Counted from the first letter of the stretch, positions 1 to 9,081 are shown. The stretch is DNA of 64,000 nucleotides from Hyphomonas sp. L-53-1-40 (GCF_000682775.1 NZ_AWFI01000017.1:124001-188000); one strand, 5' to 3'. Notes: a model not told the origin generated them from the sequence alone. A program made the numbers and translations.

Positions 1-65
1 CTTTATGCTAAGTTAATCGTCAAACGGTCTAATCCTTGAATAGACGAGTTCTCAGGGATGAAGGC

Positions 66-906
66 ATGAGAGGTATAAGGCAGATGGCATTTGCAATTTC
101 TTCCGCAGTCATCACGATGGCGTGCCAGGGATGCGTATCGACGTCTCCACATGAGCAAGTACGCTCCGAACCTGTTGCGCCTCCAACACTCGGCATGCAG
201 ATGGCCGCGCCAGCCAATTATGCGCCCAACTCCGTCCCCAATGCAGCTTCCGTCCACGTATTTAGCGCACCCTCGGCCCGGTTTAGTGGCGTACCGCTTG
301 AAGCGACGAATACAGTCGCGGCGCAGATGATTGCCGACCAGCCCATTGACTACCGCTCTCACCCCAATGCCGAGTTTGGAGTGCCAAACAATACGCGCGT
401 CGACTGGGGGACCAGTGAGACGCTCGTCGCTGTGGCCGCTCTCGCGTCCGGGCCAGCTGGAAAAGAATATCGCCGCCGAGATAGCTATTTCCGCGCCGAA
501 GGAGGTGACTGGCCTCAGTTTTGATGTCGGCCTTGCGCCACGTATTGCGGTCCGGGAAGAGGGCGAAGTCCTTACGCGCCGGGTTGGCGGTGAAGTTCGA
601 ATTGGTCAGGATTTTGACTTGCTTGACCGCAATGGACAGCCTCAGGGCTGGTACGTCTTCGCGGGTGCGGACGGTGAGGCGCTCGTATGGGATGCCGATG
701 CCAGCGGGTTCCGCCCGAGCCTCGGTGACATGTCGCTGACAGACCAGGTCACTGTCGGTGATCTTCAAGCAGGCGTGTCCGTGCAGCGCGGCGGAGGCGA
801 ACTATCGCTCAGCTATATCCGTCGCGAAGTGAAGTATTCAGACCGGAATGTCAGCATCAGCGAGACTGAAGATTTCGCAGGTGTTAGTTTCACGATGCGT
901 CGTTAG
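66..906 (+). pseudogene. LpxR/DUF2219-related envelope protein, frameshifted
   Basis: Two open frames that belong together. The first, from ATG 66 (preceded by a GGGATGAAGG ribosome site), encodes an export signal with a cysteine-containing, weak lipobox (MACQGC) and runs out of frame near 450. The second continues to 906. Dropping one G from the GGG at about 449-451 joins them into a 279-residue protein. The C-terminal third matches the next gene in pattern: YVFAGADG / YLFVGVDG, then VGDLQAGVSV / VGDIQAGVAV and a closing beta strand, as in LpxR-type lipid A 3'-O-deacylases (DUF2219), outer-membrane beta barrels. The N-terminal half is not recognisably LpxR. The break may be a sequencing error, because sdsA and murJ in this window show the same kind of defect. 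Function is unknown; an outer-membrane or periplasmic location is inferred. Confidence 0.6.
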
Positions 907-922
907 CTGCTAATCGACGCCC

Positions 923-1954
923 ATGCAGGCTCGATTCCCTCTCATCCAAGCTGCGGCCCTTGTCGCAGCTTTTCTGTATGCTCCGTCGGTGCAAGCGCAG
1001 GAGGGTGAACCGACTATGCCGCGCAAACCTGCGGTTGTGTCTTTCTCGACGGAAAACGACTTCTTCGGCGGTGGCACGGATCGCAATTATTCCAACGGAC
1101 TGCGCATAGAGCGCGTGTCCGGCGCAGACAATGTTCATCCTGGTCTCGAATGGGTCGCCAATCGCCTGCCGTGGATTGATCTGGATCGTACCGAACTCCG
1201 GCAAGGCTTTGCCATTTCACATGCCATATTCACTCCAGAAGACATTCAGTCGTTTACGCCCGATCCGACCGACAGACCGTATGCGGCGTGGCTTGCCCTG
1301 TCATCGACCGTGGCTGCCAGCAGTGAGAACACCCAGGACACCCTGCAGGTCAATCTCGGTGTCGTCGGACCATCGGCGGCTGGCGAATTCGTGCAAAACA
1401 CGTGGCACGAGATCATTGGAGTTGCGACTGCGAAAGGGTGGGATCACCAGCTGAAGGATGAGCCGGGAATCGAAATCATTGCCCAGCGGATGCAGATGTT
1501 CGACGGACCGGGCCTGCCACTTGGGCTGGAGACTGATTTTGGAGCGCACGTCGGAGTCGCGCTCGGCAATGTACGCACATATGGATCTACCGGCCTGACG
1601 GCGCGAATCGGGTGGGATCTAAATTCGAGCTTCGGCCCCCCACGCATCCGTCCGGCCCTTTCTGGGGCAGGGGAGTTCGTGCCGGGAACGCCGGAAGACC
1701 CGTTCGGTGGCTATTTGTTCGTGGGCGTGGACGGGCGCGCCGTGGCCCGTGATATGTTTCTGGATGGAAATCTGTGGCGGGATGGGCCGAGCGTTGAAGA
1801 TCGTCGCACGGTAGTGGGGGATATTCAGGCGGGTGTTGCTGTCCATTATCGCAGCGTGCAAGTCGCCTTCACTTTCGTGAATCGAACTGAAGAGTTTGTC
1901 CGCCAAGACGGTCCGCAACGGTTTGGTGCCTTGTCGATCAGTATCTCCCGCTAA
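923..1954 (+). CDS. LpxR family outer-membrane protein (DUF2219, lipid A deacylase-like)
   Basis: A 343-residue protein with a clear signal peptide (residues 1-25, ending VQAQ). The body has the LpxR/DUF2219 pattern: an early ENDFFGGGTDRNYSNG strand-turn (about 44-60), a YAAW segment, a TWHEIIG helix-like stretch, then alternating beta strands with GAHVGVALGN and VGDIQAGVAV. LpxR of enteric bacteria removes the 3'-acyloxyacyl group of lipid A in the outer membrane using Ca2+. Whether this homologue has that activity cannot be told from sequence, as many alphaproteobacterial members are only annotated as lipid A-modifier family. It lies 16 bases after a partial paralogue that shares its C-terminal strands, so the two may be a tandem duplication. 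The start ATG gives the signal peptide directly. Confidence 0.72.
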   Translation: MQARFPLIQAAALVAAFLYAPSVQAQEGEPTMPRKPAVVSFSTENDFFGGGTDRNYSNGLRIERVSGADNVHPGLEWVANRLPWIDLDRTELRQGFAISHAIFTPEDIQSFTPDPTDRPYAAWLALSSTVAASSENTQDTLQVNLGVVGPSAAGEFVQNTWHEIIGVATAKGWDHQLKDEPGIEIIAQRMQMFDGPGLPLGLETDFGAHVGVALGNVRTYGSTGLTARIGWDLNSSFGPPRIRPALSGAGEFVPGTPEDPFGGYLFVGVDGRAVARDMFLDGNLWRDGPSVEDRRTVVGDIQAGVAVHYRSVQVAFTFVNRTEEFVRQDGPQRFGALSISISR

Positions 1955-2049
1955 ATTCCTGTTTCCCTCGCGGCTGTCTTGCGCGCCTTTCGGCCTCGTC
2001 GCACAGTGCCAGAAAACGGTGCGAGAACGCGTCGCTATGGGAGGAAAGT

Positions 2050-4006
2050 ATGCGAGTTCTATTTGGTGTGGCTGCAGCCATCCTGCTGGTGGCCTGTTCT
2101 CCGGGCACACAGAGGAATATTCCTGAATCCATGGCCAAGGCTCCGCCGAAGGGCGAGGCGACGGATACGACCCGCGCAGCAAATGCGGCTGGGGGTTTTT
2201 GTTGACGCAACGCGCGGTCTGCTGGCGCAGCTGAAACAGGACACGATCACCGACGCCGATGGTAATGTCGTTTGGCAGGTCAGCCGTCGGGACTTCATTG
2301 ACGGGGACAGCCCCGACACAGTGAATCCTTCGCTTTGGAGGCAGGAGCGTTTGAACTCCGAGCATGGCCTGTTTGAAGTCATGGATGGGATCTATCAGGT
2401 TCGCGGGTATGACCTCGCGGTCATGTCGGTCATCCGGGGCGATACTGGCTGGATCATTGTAGACCCGCTGCTCAGTCAGGAGACGGCTGCGGCTGCTCTG
2501 GGTCTGGTCAATGACACGCTGGGGAATCGCCCAGTGACGGGCGTGATCTATACCCATTCCCATGGTGACCATTTCGGCGGTGTGCGCGGTGTGATCGACG
2601 AAGCCGACATTGAAGCGCGCGGTGTACCCGTGCTCGCACCAGTTGGCTTTACGGAATCCGCCGTCGCCGAGAATTTGCTGGCCGGGAACTATATGAGCCG
2701 ACGAGCTGTGCTGATGTTTGGCAACACGCTACCCAGCGGCCCGACCGGGCAAGTAGGCGTGGGGCTGGGGCCAGCGCTTTCCCAAGGCACGATCGGTCTG
2801 ATCGCGCCGACAGAGGAAGTACCAGGCCGTGGAACCGTTCGCGTGGTAGACGGAGTTACGATTGAGTTCGTCGATGCGGCGGGTACCGAAGCGCCTGCGG
2901 AATTCATGTTCTATCTGCCGGACTTCAACGCGCTCTGCACGGCCGAAGTCGCGACAGCAACGTTCCACAATGCACTCACCTTGCGAGGCGCAAAGGTTCG
3001 CGACCTGCTCGAATGGAGCCGAGTAATCGACTATGTTTTGACTGAATATGGAGGACGGTCGGACGTCGTTTTCGCATCGCACCATTGGCCGACATTCGGG
3101 CAGGAGAATGTCGAGACCTTCCTGCGGGGGCAGCGCGATATTTATCGGTATACGCATGACCAGACTGTTCGCCGGGCAAATCGCGGTGAAACCCAGTTCG
3201 AAATTGCCGAAGAACTCGCTGAACCTGCGGTGCAATCAGAGAATTTCGATACGCGTGGTTACTACGGCACGCTGAACCACAATGCGAAAGCCGTCTATCA
3301 AGGGTATTTCGGGTGGTGGGATGGTGTGCCGGCGACGTTCAATGCACATCCACTGGAAGCGAAGTCCAGCCGGTTCATCAAGGCCGTTGGCGGCGAAGAG
3401 GCGGCCATCGTCATTGGGCAGGAAGCCTTCGAGGAAGGCGACTATCGTTGGGCTGCCGAAGTTTTGAACTATGCGGTCTTTGCCAATCCTCAGAATCAGG
3501 TTGCGCGAGACTGGCTGGCTGCGAGCTATGAGCAGATGGGCTTTCAGGCAGAAAGCGGCGCGTGGCGCGATTTCTATCTAACGGGAGCGCAGGAGCTTCG
3601 TAACGGCCTTGCCGATGCCGGAGCGGTGCGCACCCGAAGCCGCGAGTTCGTCGAAGGGGTGCCTACGATTGAACTATTCAATGCGCTAGCCGTTCGCTAT
3701 GCGCCCGAAAAGCTCAGCAGGGAGCCGTTCGAACTGAACTTCCAGTTTACGGACATCGAGGAGGAGTTCGTCATTGATGTAGGGAACGCCACGGCCTTCC
3801 CACGCCCGGGTGTCCAGTCCGATGATGCCGTGGCAACGCTTACCCTGTCGCGCGATGCTTTCAATGACCTGATTCTGCAAACCCGCAGCTTTCGCGAGAT
3901 CGCCGCTGCCGGGGAGGCGTCAATCGAGGGTGACCCCACCGCACTGCTCGCCTGGTTCTCGGCGCTGGAGACTCCGGACTTTTGGTTCAACGTCGTGGAG
4001 CCTTAG
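2050..4006 (+). CDS. SdsA-like alkyl sulfatase, lipoprotein; frameshift near the N terminus
   Basis: The natural start is ATG 2050, which encodes a lipoprotein signal (LLVAC, Cys about residue 16). That frame stops at about 2206, whereas the enzyme continues in the +1 frame. Removing one base from the GGGGGTTTTTG run (2194-2204) gives a continuous 651-residue protein, the normal size for SdsA1/BDS1 sulfatases. Domains: metallo-beta-lactamase fold with the zinc motif THSHGDH (about residue 168) and later ASHHWPTFG; an alkyl sulfatase dimerisation domain (about 380-500); and a C-terminal SCP2-like lipid-binding domain (about 520-651). These enzymes hydrolyse primary alkyl sulfates such as SDS to alcohol and sulfate in the periplasm. 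The intact body argues that the shift is a sequence error or a very recent mutation. Substrate is inferred from family. Confidence 0.8.
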
Positions 4007-4012
4007 GCGGCG

Positions 4013-4870
4013 TCAGTCTTCCAACTGGTCACGGAAAAAGTCAGCGATCATCGGCGCGACCTTGTCACCTTTGGCGCCCAGACGATCATTCAGGCTCTTG
4101 TGATCGCGGTTCTTGACGAGGCGCGCTTCGGCCTTGTGTCCGGCGCTGTTCAGCGCTTCCGCCAATTCCTTGGCGCGGCTCGGCGCGACAGCTCGGTTCA
4201 CATAGAGCAGGAGGAAAGGTGGGATGTCGGTTGTTTCTTCTACCAGTAGGGTCGGGGAGGCAGCCGTCCAGACGTCTGGGTCATCGCTGGTAAAGGTGGA
4301 GTGGTAGAATTCGGGGATATCGCCATCACTGCCGGTGCGAGCCATATTGTAGGCGGCGCTATCCATGGCGACGACGCCTTTGATCACGCCTGGCGTCAGA
4401 TCAAATGCGTCCAGATAGTCCGGATCGATCGCAGTGAGCGCTGCCATATGAGCCCCGGCAGAGTGACCCATCAAGAAGATACTGTTCGGGTCGCCACCGA
4501 ACTCTTTTGCGTGCTCATGGAAGTATGCGATCGCGGCGGCCGTATCCTGCTGTTGGGCAGGGAAGGGATGTGCGGGCGACAGGCGGTAATTTACGGCAAT
4601 GAAGACAAACCCCTGATCGGTAAAATAACGCGCCTGAAACATGCCCAATGCGCTCAGCTTGTTGCCAAAGGTCCAAGCGCCGCCATGCATCATGAGAATC
4701 ACCGGCGCATTGTCCGCATCATCAGGAATGTAAACATCAGCCCGTACGTCGCCGGGATCAAGGCCGGGCGCATCTGCATATATTACATCCCTCACCACTT
4801 TAGCATTTGCTGGTGGGGCAAACGCGAAAGCCGAAATCAGGGCAAGAAGAATGGCACTGAAGAAACGCAT
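4013..4870 (-). CDS. exported alpha/beta hydrolase (HSL/BD-FAE type)
   Basis: A 285-residue secreted esterase-like protein. The chosen start ATG 4870 leaves a good Sec signal peptide (AFAFAPPANA, cleavage about residue 23). An upstream ATG at 4930 in the same frame would put about 20 unrelated residues before it, and none of the candidate starts has a strong ribosome site. The catalytic core shows the oxyanion motif HGGAW, the nucleophile elbow GHSAGAH (Ser) and a late histidine in NRDHKSLND, as in hormone-sensitive-lipase-like esterases and BD-FAE hydrolases. It probably hydrolyses carboxyl esters in the periplasm; the substrate is unknown. It converges on sdsA, leaving 6 bases between the stop codons. 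Confidence 0.8.
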   Translation of the reverse strand: MRFFSAILLALISAFAFAPPANAKVVRDVIYADAPGLDPGDVRADVYIPDDADNAPVILMMHGGAWTFGNKLSALGMFQARYFTDQGFVFIAVNYRLSPAHPFPAQQQDTAAAIAYFHEHAKEFGGDPNSIFLMGHSAGAHMAALTAIDPDYLDAFDLTPGVIKGVVAMDSAAYNMARTGSDGDIPEFYHSTFTSDDPDVWTAASPTLLVEETTDIPPFLLLYVNRAVAPSRAKELAEALNSAGHKAEARLVKNRDHKSLNDRLGAKGDKVAPMIADFFRDQLED

Positions 4871-5048
4871 GAATATCTTGTCTCGTAAGGCGGGAATGGA
4901 ACGCATGGGTATCGGTTTGGTGCCGATCATTCTGCACTAAACCGCATGGCGCCACCCCTACGAGGGAAATATGCCAAAACTGTGGGCAAGCCTGTGAACA
5001 AGTGCGGTTTGCCGCAGTCAAACATCTTGCGGCAATGGCCTCAATGAG

Positions 5049-5064
5049 GCACTATATATGGTGT
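5049..5064 (+). promoter_or_regulatory. NrdR-box-like site upstream of nrdB
   Basis: GCACTATATATGGTGT lies 42 bases before the nrdB start and matches the known NrdR consensus (ACACWATATATWGTGT) at 14 of 16 positions. NrdR is the zinc/ATP-cone repressor of ribonucleotide reductase genes. NrdR boxes usually come as two copies about three helical turns apart; I see only this one clearly. Confidence 0.7.
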
Positions 5065-5106
5065 AGATTGTCCCAGAAAACGCAGTAAATGACGTAGGAG
5101 GCCCTG

Positions 5107-6135
5107 ATGGCTGACGGAAATTCCAATGTGCCCGGACTGCTGACCCCGAGCCGGGCGTACAAGCCCTTCCGTTACCCGTGGGCGTATGACTTCTGGAAGG
5201 TCCAGCAGCAGGTGCACTGGATGCCGGAAGAAGTGCCCCTCGGCGAGGATTGCAAGGATTGGGCGGTGAAGCTCAATGATTCCGAGCGCAATCTGCTGAC
5301 CCAGATCTTCCGCTTCTTCACCCAGTCTGACGTCGAAGTCGGTGCGAACTATATGGAGCATTACATGCCCCTGTTCAAACCGACTGAAGTGTCGATGATG
5401 CTGGCCTCGTTCTCCAATATGGAGACGATCCATATCGCGGCGTATGCTTTGCTGCTCGAAACCATCGGCATGCCCGACTCGGAATTCTCGGCCTTCATGG
5501 AATATGAGGAGATGGCCGCCAAGCACGACTATCTCGGCCAGTTTGGCACAGAAACGAATGAAGACATTGCTGTTTCCATGGCGGTCTTTGGTGGCTTCAC
5601 GGAAGGCCTTCAGCTGTTCGCCAGTTTCGCGATGCTGATGAACTTCCCGCGCTTCAACAAGATGAAGGGCATGGGCCAGATCGTGTCCTGGTCTGTACGG
5701 GATGAGTCGCTGCACTGCGAAGGCATGATCAAGCTGTTCCACACGTTCTGTGCTGAGACCGGCGTCATGAATGACGCGCTGCGCGAGCGGATTCGCGAGT
5801 GCTGTCGCACCGTGGTAACGTTGGAAGACAAATTTATCGAACTGGCGTTCGAAATGGGGCCGGTCGAAGGCATGAACGCCGACGATATCAAGCAGTACAT
5901 TCGCTACATTGCGGACTGGCGTCTCGGCCAGTTGAAGCTTGAGCCTGTATTCGGCGTGACCAAGCACCCGATCCCATGGCTTACGGAAATCCTGAACGGG
6001 GTGGAGCACGCAAACTTCTTTGAGCAGCGCGCAACCGAATATTCCAAAGGTGCGACCAGCGGTGACTGGCACGGCGATGATGGCGTGTGGTCAAAGTTCG
6101 ACACGCGCAAGCCTGCGGACGCAACCGTCGGTTAG
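5107..6135 (+). CDS. nrdB: ribonucleoside-diphosphate reductase class Ia, beta subunit
   Basis: A 342-residue R2 subunit. It carries the di-iron site and tyrosyl radical that start reduction of ribonucleotides to deoxyribonucleotides with the NrdA alpha subunit in the cytosol. The metal ligands can be placed: D75, E106 and H109 (METIH), E166, E200 and H203 (RDESLH). The radical tyrosine is Y113, in the ExxHxxxY arrangement. A strong AGGAGG ribosome site sits 5 bases before the ATG. nrdA is not adjacent in this window, unlike in many genomes. Control by NrdR is suggested by the box at 5049-5064. Identification is very secure. Confidence 0.97.
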   Translation: MADGNSNVPGLLTPSRAYKPFRYPWAYDFWKVQQQVHWMPEEVPLGEDCKDWAVKLNDSERNLLTQIFRFFTQSDVEVGANYMEHYMPLFKPTEVSMMLASFSNMETIHIAAYALLLETIGMPDSEFSAFMEYEEMAAKHDYLGQFGTETNEDIAVSMAVFGGFTEGLQLFASFAMLMNFPRFNKMKGMGQIVSWSVRDESLHCEGMIKLFHTFCAETGVMNDALRERIRECCRTVVTLEDKFIELAFEMGPVEGMNADDIKQYIRYIADWRLGQLKLEPVFGVTKHPIPWLTEILNGVEHANFFEQRATEYSKGATSGDWHGDDGVWSKFDTRKPADATVG

Positions 6136-6162
6136 CGTTCGGCCACCGCTTTCAAGCGAGAT

Positions 6163-6197
6163 AAAAAGGCGCGCGGTCTGAATGGATCGTGCGCCTT
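6163..6197 (-). terminator. rho-independent terminator for urcA (minus strand)
   Basis: AAGGCGCGCG and CGTGCGCCTT pair as a 10-bp stem (one G-T wobble) around a 12-base loop. On the minus strand the stem is followed by a T run (TTTTTAT), as expected for termination of the leftward urcA transcript. Confidence 0.6.
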
Positions 6198-6249
6198 GTA
6201 CATTGTGGCCAAGGTCGCTTCTGAAGCAAATAGCCCCCCGAATGCAATG

Positions 6250-6279
6250 AGGGGCTGCCCGTGGCCCTGGGCAGCCCCT
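6250..6279. terminator. strong hairpin between nrdB and urcA
   Basis: A perfect 11-bp stem AGGGGCTGCCC / GGGCAGCCCCT with an 8-base loop lies between the convergent nrdB and urcA genes. No long T run follows on either strand, so it may be a bidirectional terminator or an RNA 3'-end stabiliser. Confidence 0.5.
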
Positions 6280-6305
6280 CCAACGCTATTCCGGGAGGAA
6301 AAGGT

Positions 6306-6656
6306 CTAGCGTTGTCCCGCGTCAGCGACGAGGGTTACAGCTTGGCGCGCAAAAACAGGCGCGGTCGGGAGGCTGGAGACTTCCTGCTTGTCCAGGATCT
6401 TCTTCAAAGCAGCCTTCTTGATATTCTTGGTACATGCACGGTCTACAACTGGTTGGCTGGTGACCGGGGAGCGTGTTGAGCAGGCTTCCTTGGCTTGCGC
6501 CTCGATGGATTCGAGAACGACAGCTGCGCCAGCATCGGATGCCAGCAAGGCCTTGTCATAGGCAATTTCTACAGTGATGGGTTTGCCTTCTGCATTTGCA
6601 GCAGCAGGAACGATGGTCGCGGCGGCCATCAGGACCGGGATGATGAACTTTTTCAT
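6306..6656 (-). CDS. UrcA family secreted protein
   Basis: A 116-residue protein with a signal peptide (MKKFIIPVLMAAATIVPAAANA, residues 1-22). The mature part has two cysteines about 18 residues apart (EACSTRS and DRACTKN) flanking a helical region, the pattern of the UrcA family of alpha- and gammaproteobacteria, whose role is unknown. ATG 6656 is preferred over the upstream in-frame 6719 because it places the signal peptide at the N terminus; a GAAGG ribosome site lies about 10 bases upstream. It converges on nrdB, with hairpins between the two. The disulfide is inferred from the paired cysteines in an exported protein. Confidence 0.75.
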   Translation of the reverse strand: MKKFIIPVLMAAATIVPAAANAEGKPITVEIAYDKALLASDAGAAVVLESIEAQAKEACSTRSPVTSQPVVDRACTKNIKKAALKKILDKQEVSSLPTAPVFARQAVTLVADAGQR

Positions 6657-6979
6657 GTCAAAACTACCTTCAGAGTTAGCGACGGCGTGATTGCCGACAG
6701 GGAACTCCTCCCGCCCCATGCGACGTCATTGTTCTGTTCTCCCCGCAGTGACACCGAGGCGTCATGGCCTTTCCGCGCGGGATTGACGTTTCATGTTGCG
6801 CTGCAACAAAAGCGCATGTTTCCGCATGGCTCAAGCGAAAGGCGCACCGCAGAAAGTCATAGCTGGGTTGCGCCTCATGTTTGCACGAAGGCTGTGCGGA
6901 CAGTGCTCATTTGTTTGTCATATGCGACCAGCACAGGCTCGTAGATTGACAGAACGTCGCAATCCCGCCATTTGACGCC
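6657..6979. other. 323-base non-coding region between urcA and amn
   Basis: Divergent promoter region for urcA (leftward) and amn (rightward). No convincing gene or RNA was found. The one clear structure is the palindrome at 6794-6808. Two TTGAC-like hexamers (about 6783 and 6952) could be -35 elements, but no well-spaced -10 partner stands out. Confidence 0.5.
6794..6808. promoter_or_regulatory. perfect palindrome TGTTGC-GCT-GCAACA
   Basis: Six-base arms TGTTGC and GCAACA around GCT, a typical size for a dimeric repressor site, in the divergent urcA/amn intergenic region. It starts 10 bases after a TTGACG hexamer at 6783. The cognate regulator is unknown. Confidence 0.35.
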
Positions 6980-8431
6980 ATGTCGAAATTGAACACACCC
7001 GAACACGTTATAGACGCGCTGGAAAACCTGTATTCCGACGCCGTTTCCGCCTTGTCCTCGGCCTTGGACATGTTCCTCCATTCCGGAAAGCCTCCGGCGC
7101 CCGCGCTGCGCGAGTCCGGCGCGTTCTGCTATCCGCAAATCAGGATTGCCTACAATCCCGATGGACCGCCCCCGCCGATTTCGCGCGCCTTCGGCAAGAT
7201 GTCTGAAGCTGGCACATATGTTTCCACCATCACAAGGCCGGACTTCTTCCGCGACTACCTGTCGGAACAGCTCTCTCTGTTGATGCGGGACTATGACATT
7301 GATGTGTATGTCGAACAGTCGGATTCGGAAATTCCGTATGCCTATGTGTGGGAACAGGGGCAGGCAAGTGGACTGGACGAGATCTCGCCCGCGGAACTGG
7401 CGCGTCACTTTCCGAGTCCAAACCTTGCCGATATTGGTGATGAAGTGGCCGACGGGGAGCTCTACGAGCCCTATGAAACCCATCCACTGGCATTGTTCGA
7501 TGCGCAGCGAGTCGATTTCTCTCTGAAGCGGCTGCAGCATTATTGCGGTACACCCGTTGAGCATTTCCAGCATTATGTGCTGTTCACGAACTATCACCGT
7601 TACGTCGATGCGTTCTGTGACTGGGCGTTGGACAAGCTCGCAGAAGACAATCACTATACTTCTCTATCTGTTCCGGGCGGATTGGAGGTCTCTGAGCCCA
7701 CCGACACATCCCGGGCTGAAATCGATGCCTCACCTTGGCGCCGGTTCCAGATGCCAGCCTATCATTTGCGCGCGCCAAATGGAGGCGGCATCACACTGGT
7801 GAATATCGGTGTCGGTCCGTCCAACGCCAAGACAATCACCGACCATCTCGCCGTGCTGCGTCCTGAAGTCTGGCTGATGGTTGGCCATTGTGGCGGGCTA
7901 CGCCATAGCCAGGCCATCGGGGACTATGTCTTGGCGCATGCCTATTTGCGAGAAGACCATGTGCTTGACGCTGTTCTGCCGCCGGAAATTCCTGTGCCGC
8001 CAATTGCCGAAGTGCAAGTCGCGCTGCAACAGGCGGCTGCGTCTGTGACAGGTGAGGACGAGAAACAGTTGAAACGGCGGTTGCGTACCGGAACGGTTGT
8101 GACTACGGATGATAGGAACTGGGAACTGCGCTTCTCTGCGTCTGCGCGCCGGTTCAACAAATCCCGAGCAATTGCGATTGATATGGAAAGCGCCACGATT
8201 GCTGCGAATGGCTTCCGCCTGCGCGTTCCATATGGTGTGCTGCTCTGCGTATCGGACAAACCTCTCCACGGCGAGATCAAGCTGCCAGGTGCGGCCAACC
8301 GCTTTTACGAGCGGGCCATCGGCGAGCATATCCGTATCGGGATAGAAACGCTGGAACGCTTGTCTGCCGACAAAGGCGCCAAACTGCACAGCCGCAAGCT
8401 ACGCGCCTTCGACGAGCCGCCGTTCAGATAG
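6980..8431 (+). CDS. amn: AMP nucleosidase
   Basis: A 483-residue protein with the Amn architecture: an N-terminal AMP-nucleosidase-specific domain (about 1-250, with SGAFCYPQIR and a GTYVSTITRPDFF stretch) and a C-terminal nucleoside-phosphorylase fold (about 265-460) with VNIGVGPSNAKT, VGHCGGLR (about 300) and AIDMESATIAANG (about 400). The enzyme cleaves AMP to adenine and ribose 5-phosphate in the cytosol and adjusts adenylate pools. Length agrees with E. coli Amn. It is followed by a strong hairpin terminator. The ATG start is in a plain context without a strong ribosome site. Confidence 0.93.
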   Translation: MSKLNTPEHVIDALENLYSDAVSALSSALDMFLHSGKPPAPALRESGAFCYPQIRIAYNPDGPPPPISRAFGKMSEAGTYVSTITRPDFFRDYLSEQLSLLMRDYDIDVYVEQSDSEIPYAYVWEQGQASGLDEISPAELARHFPSPNLADIGDEVADGELYEPYETHPLALFDAQRVDFSLKRLQHYCGTPVEHFQHYVLFTNYHRYVDAFCDWALDKLAEDNHYTSLSVPGGLEVSEPTDTSRAEIDASPWRRFQMPAYHLRAPNGGGITLVNIGVGPSNAKTITDHLAVLRPEVWLMVGHCGGLRHSQAIGDYVLAHAYLREDHVLDAVLPPEIPVPPIAEVQVALQQAAASVTGEDEKQLKRRLRTGTVVTTDDRNWELRFSASARRFNKSRAIAIDMESATIAANGFRLRVPYGVLLCVSDKPLHGEIKLPGAANRFYERAIGEHIRIGIETLERLSADKGAKLHSRKLRAFDEPPFR

Positions 8432-8453
8432 GTGGAACTGTCAGGCAGCAAAA

Positions 8454-8491
8454 AAGGCGCAAGGCCCGGAAAACCGAAAACCTTGCGCCTT
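8454..8491. terminator. bidirectional terminator between amn and the SYLF lipoprotein gene
   Basis: A perfect 11-bp stem AAGGCGCAAGG / CCTTGCGCCTT with a 16-base loop, preceded by an A run, so on the minus strand the stem ends in TTTTTT. It lies between two converging genes. Confidence 0.8.
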
Positions 8492-8520
8492 CGCCCTGGC
8501 TCACCTGAGCCCAAGCCTGT

Positions 8521-9081
8521 CTACTGCAGTTTGGTAATCTTCGTGCCTTCAACACTGATGCCAGCCATCAGGCCTTTTTGGTCGAAAACAAATGCGTATG
8601 CGTCTTCTTTCAGTGTAGACGTGGAGAGGTTTTCTGCAACACCCGCATTCACAAGAACCACAGTTGGTCCGACGCCGATTTCCCAACCCTCGGATTCCTC
8701 GAGGTAGTCCACTGCATCGTCATTCATAAGGAAGACAGCGTAACCGTATGACTGTGCGCCAGCCTGCAGGCCCCATGATCCTGTGAACGAGCTGTAGTAT
8801 TCGACCGTTGATCCACTACGGATCAGTTCGCCTTCACCATACGCTCCGCCAACCCCCAATCCGGCCTTGACCATGGACGGGAAGACCAGGACGGCACGAG
8901 ACTGGCTGTTGATGGCGCGGGCAGCGGCGTTTTCGCTGACCAGCTTGTTGAGCGCGGCGCGGCTCCCAGCGTCAATCTGGGCGCGGTCAACTTCGTCTGG
9001 AAGGGACGAGCAGGCGCTGAGTCCGAGGGAAGTACTGGCGGCGAGGCAACCTGCAAGCAGGGCAGAACGAAACTTCATCAT
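8521..9081 (-). CDS. SYLF/YSC84-domain lipoprotein
   Basis: A 186-residue lipoprotein. The signal peptide ends in a good lipobox (LSAC, Cys at about 24). The mature part has the SYLF (YSC84) pattern: AVLVFPSMVKAGLGVGGAYGEG, a middle SWGLQAGAQSYGYAVFLMND and a closing DAYAFVFDQKGLMAGISVEG. Eukaryotic SYLF domains bind phosphoinositides and actin; bacterial ones are exported and of unknown function, often stress-induced. It probably faces the periplasm from the inner or outer membrane. The terminator at 8454-8491 ends its transcript. Confidence 0.85.
   Translation of the reverse strand: MMKFRSALLAGCLAASTSLGLSACSSLPDEVDRAQIDAGSRAALNKLVSENAAARAINSQSRAVLVFPSMVKAGLGVGGAYGEGELIRSGSTVEYYSSFTGSWGLQAGAQSYGYAVFLMNDDAVDYLEESEGWEIGVGPTVVLVNAGVAENLSTSTLKEDAYAFVFDQKGLMAGISVEGTKITKLQ

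Noticed and set aside
2194-2204. Programmed -1 frameshift site in sdsA (GGGTTTT heptamer)
   Set aside because: The enzyme frame requires +1, not -1, so canonical slippage at this heptamer would not produce it.
5041-6072. 343-codon minus-strand frame over nrdB
   Set aside because: Complementary to the strongly conserved nrdB coding strand; no independent motifs.
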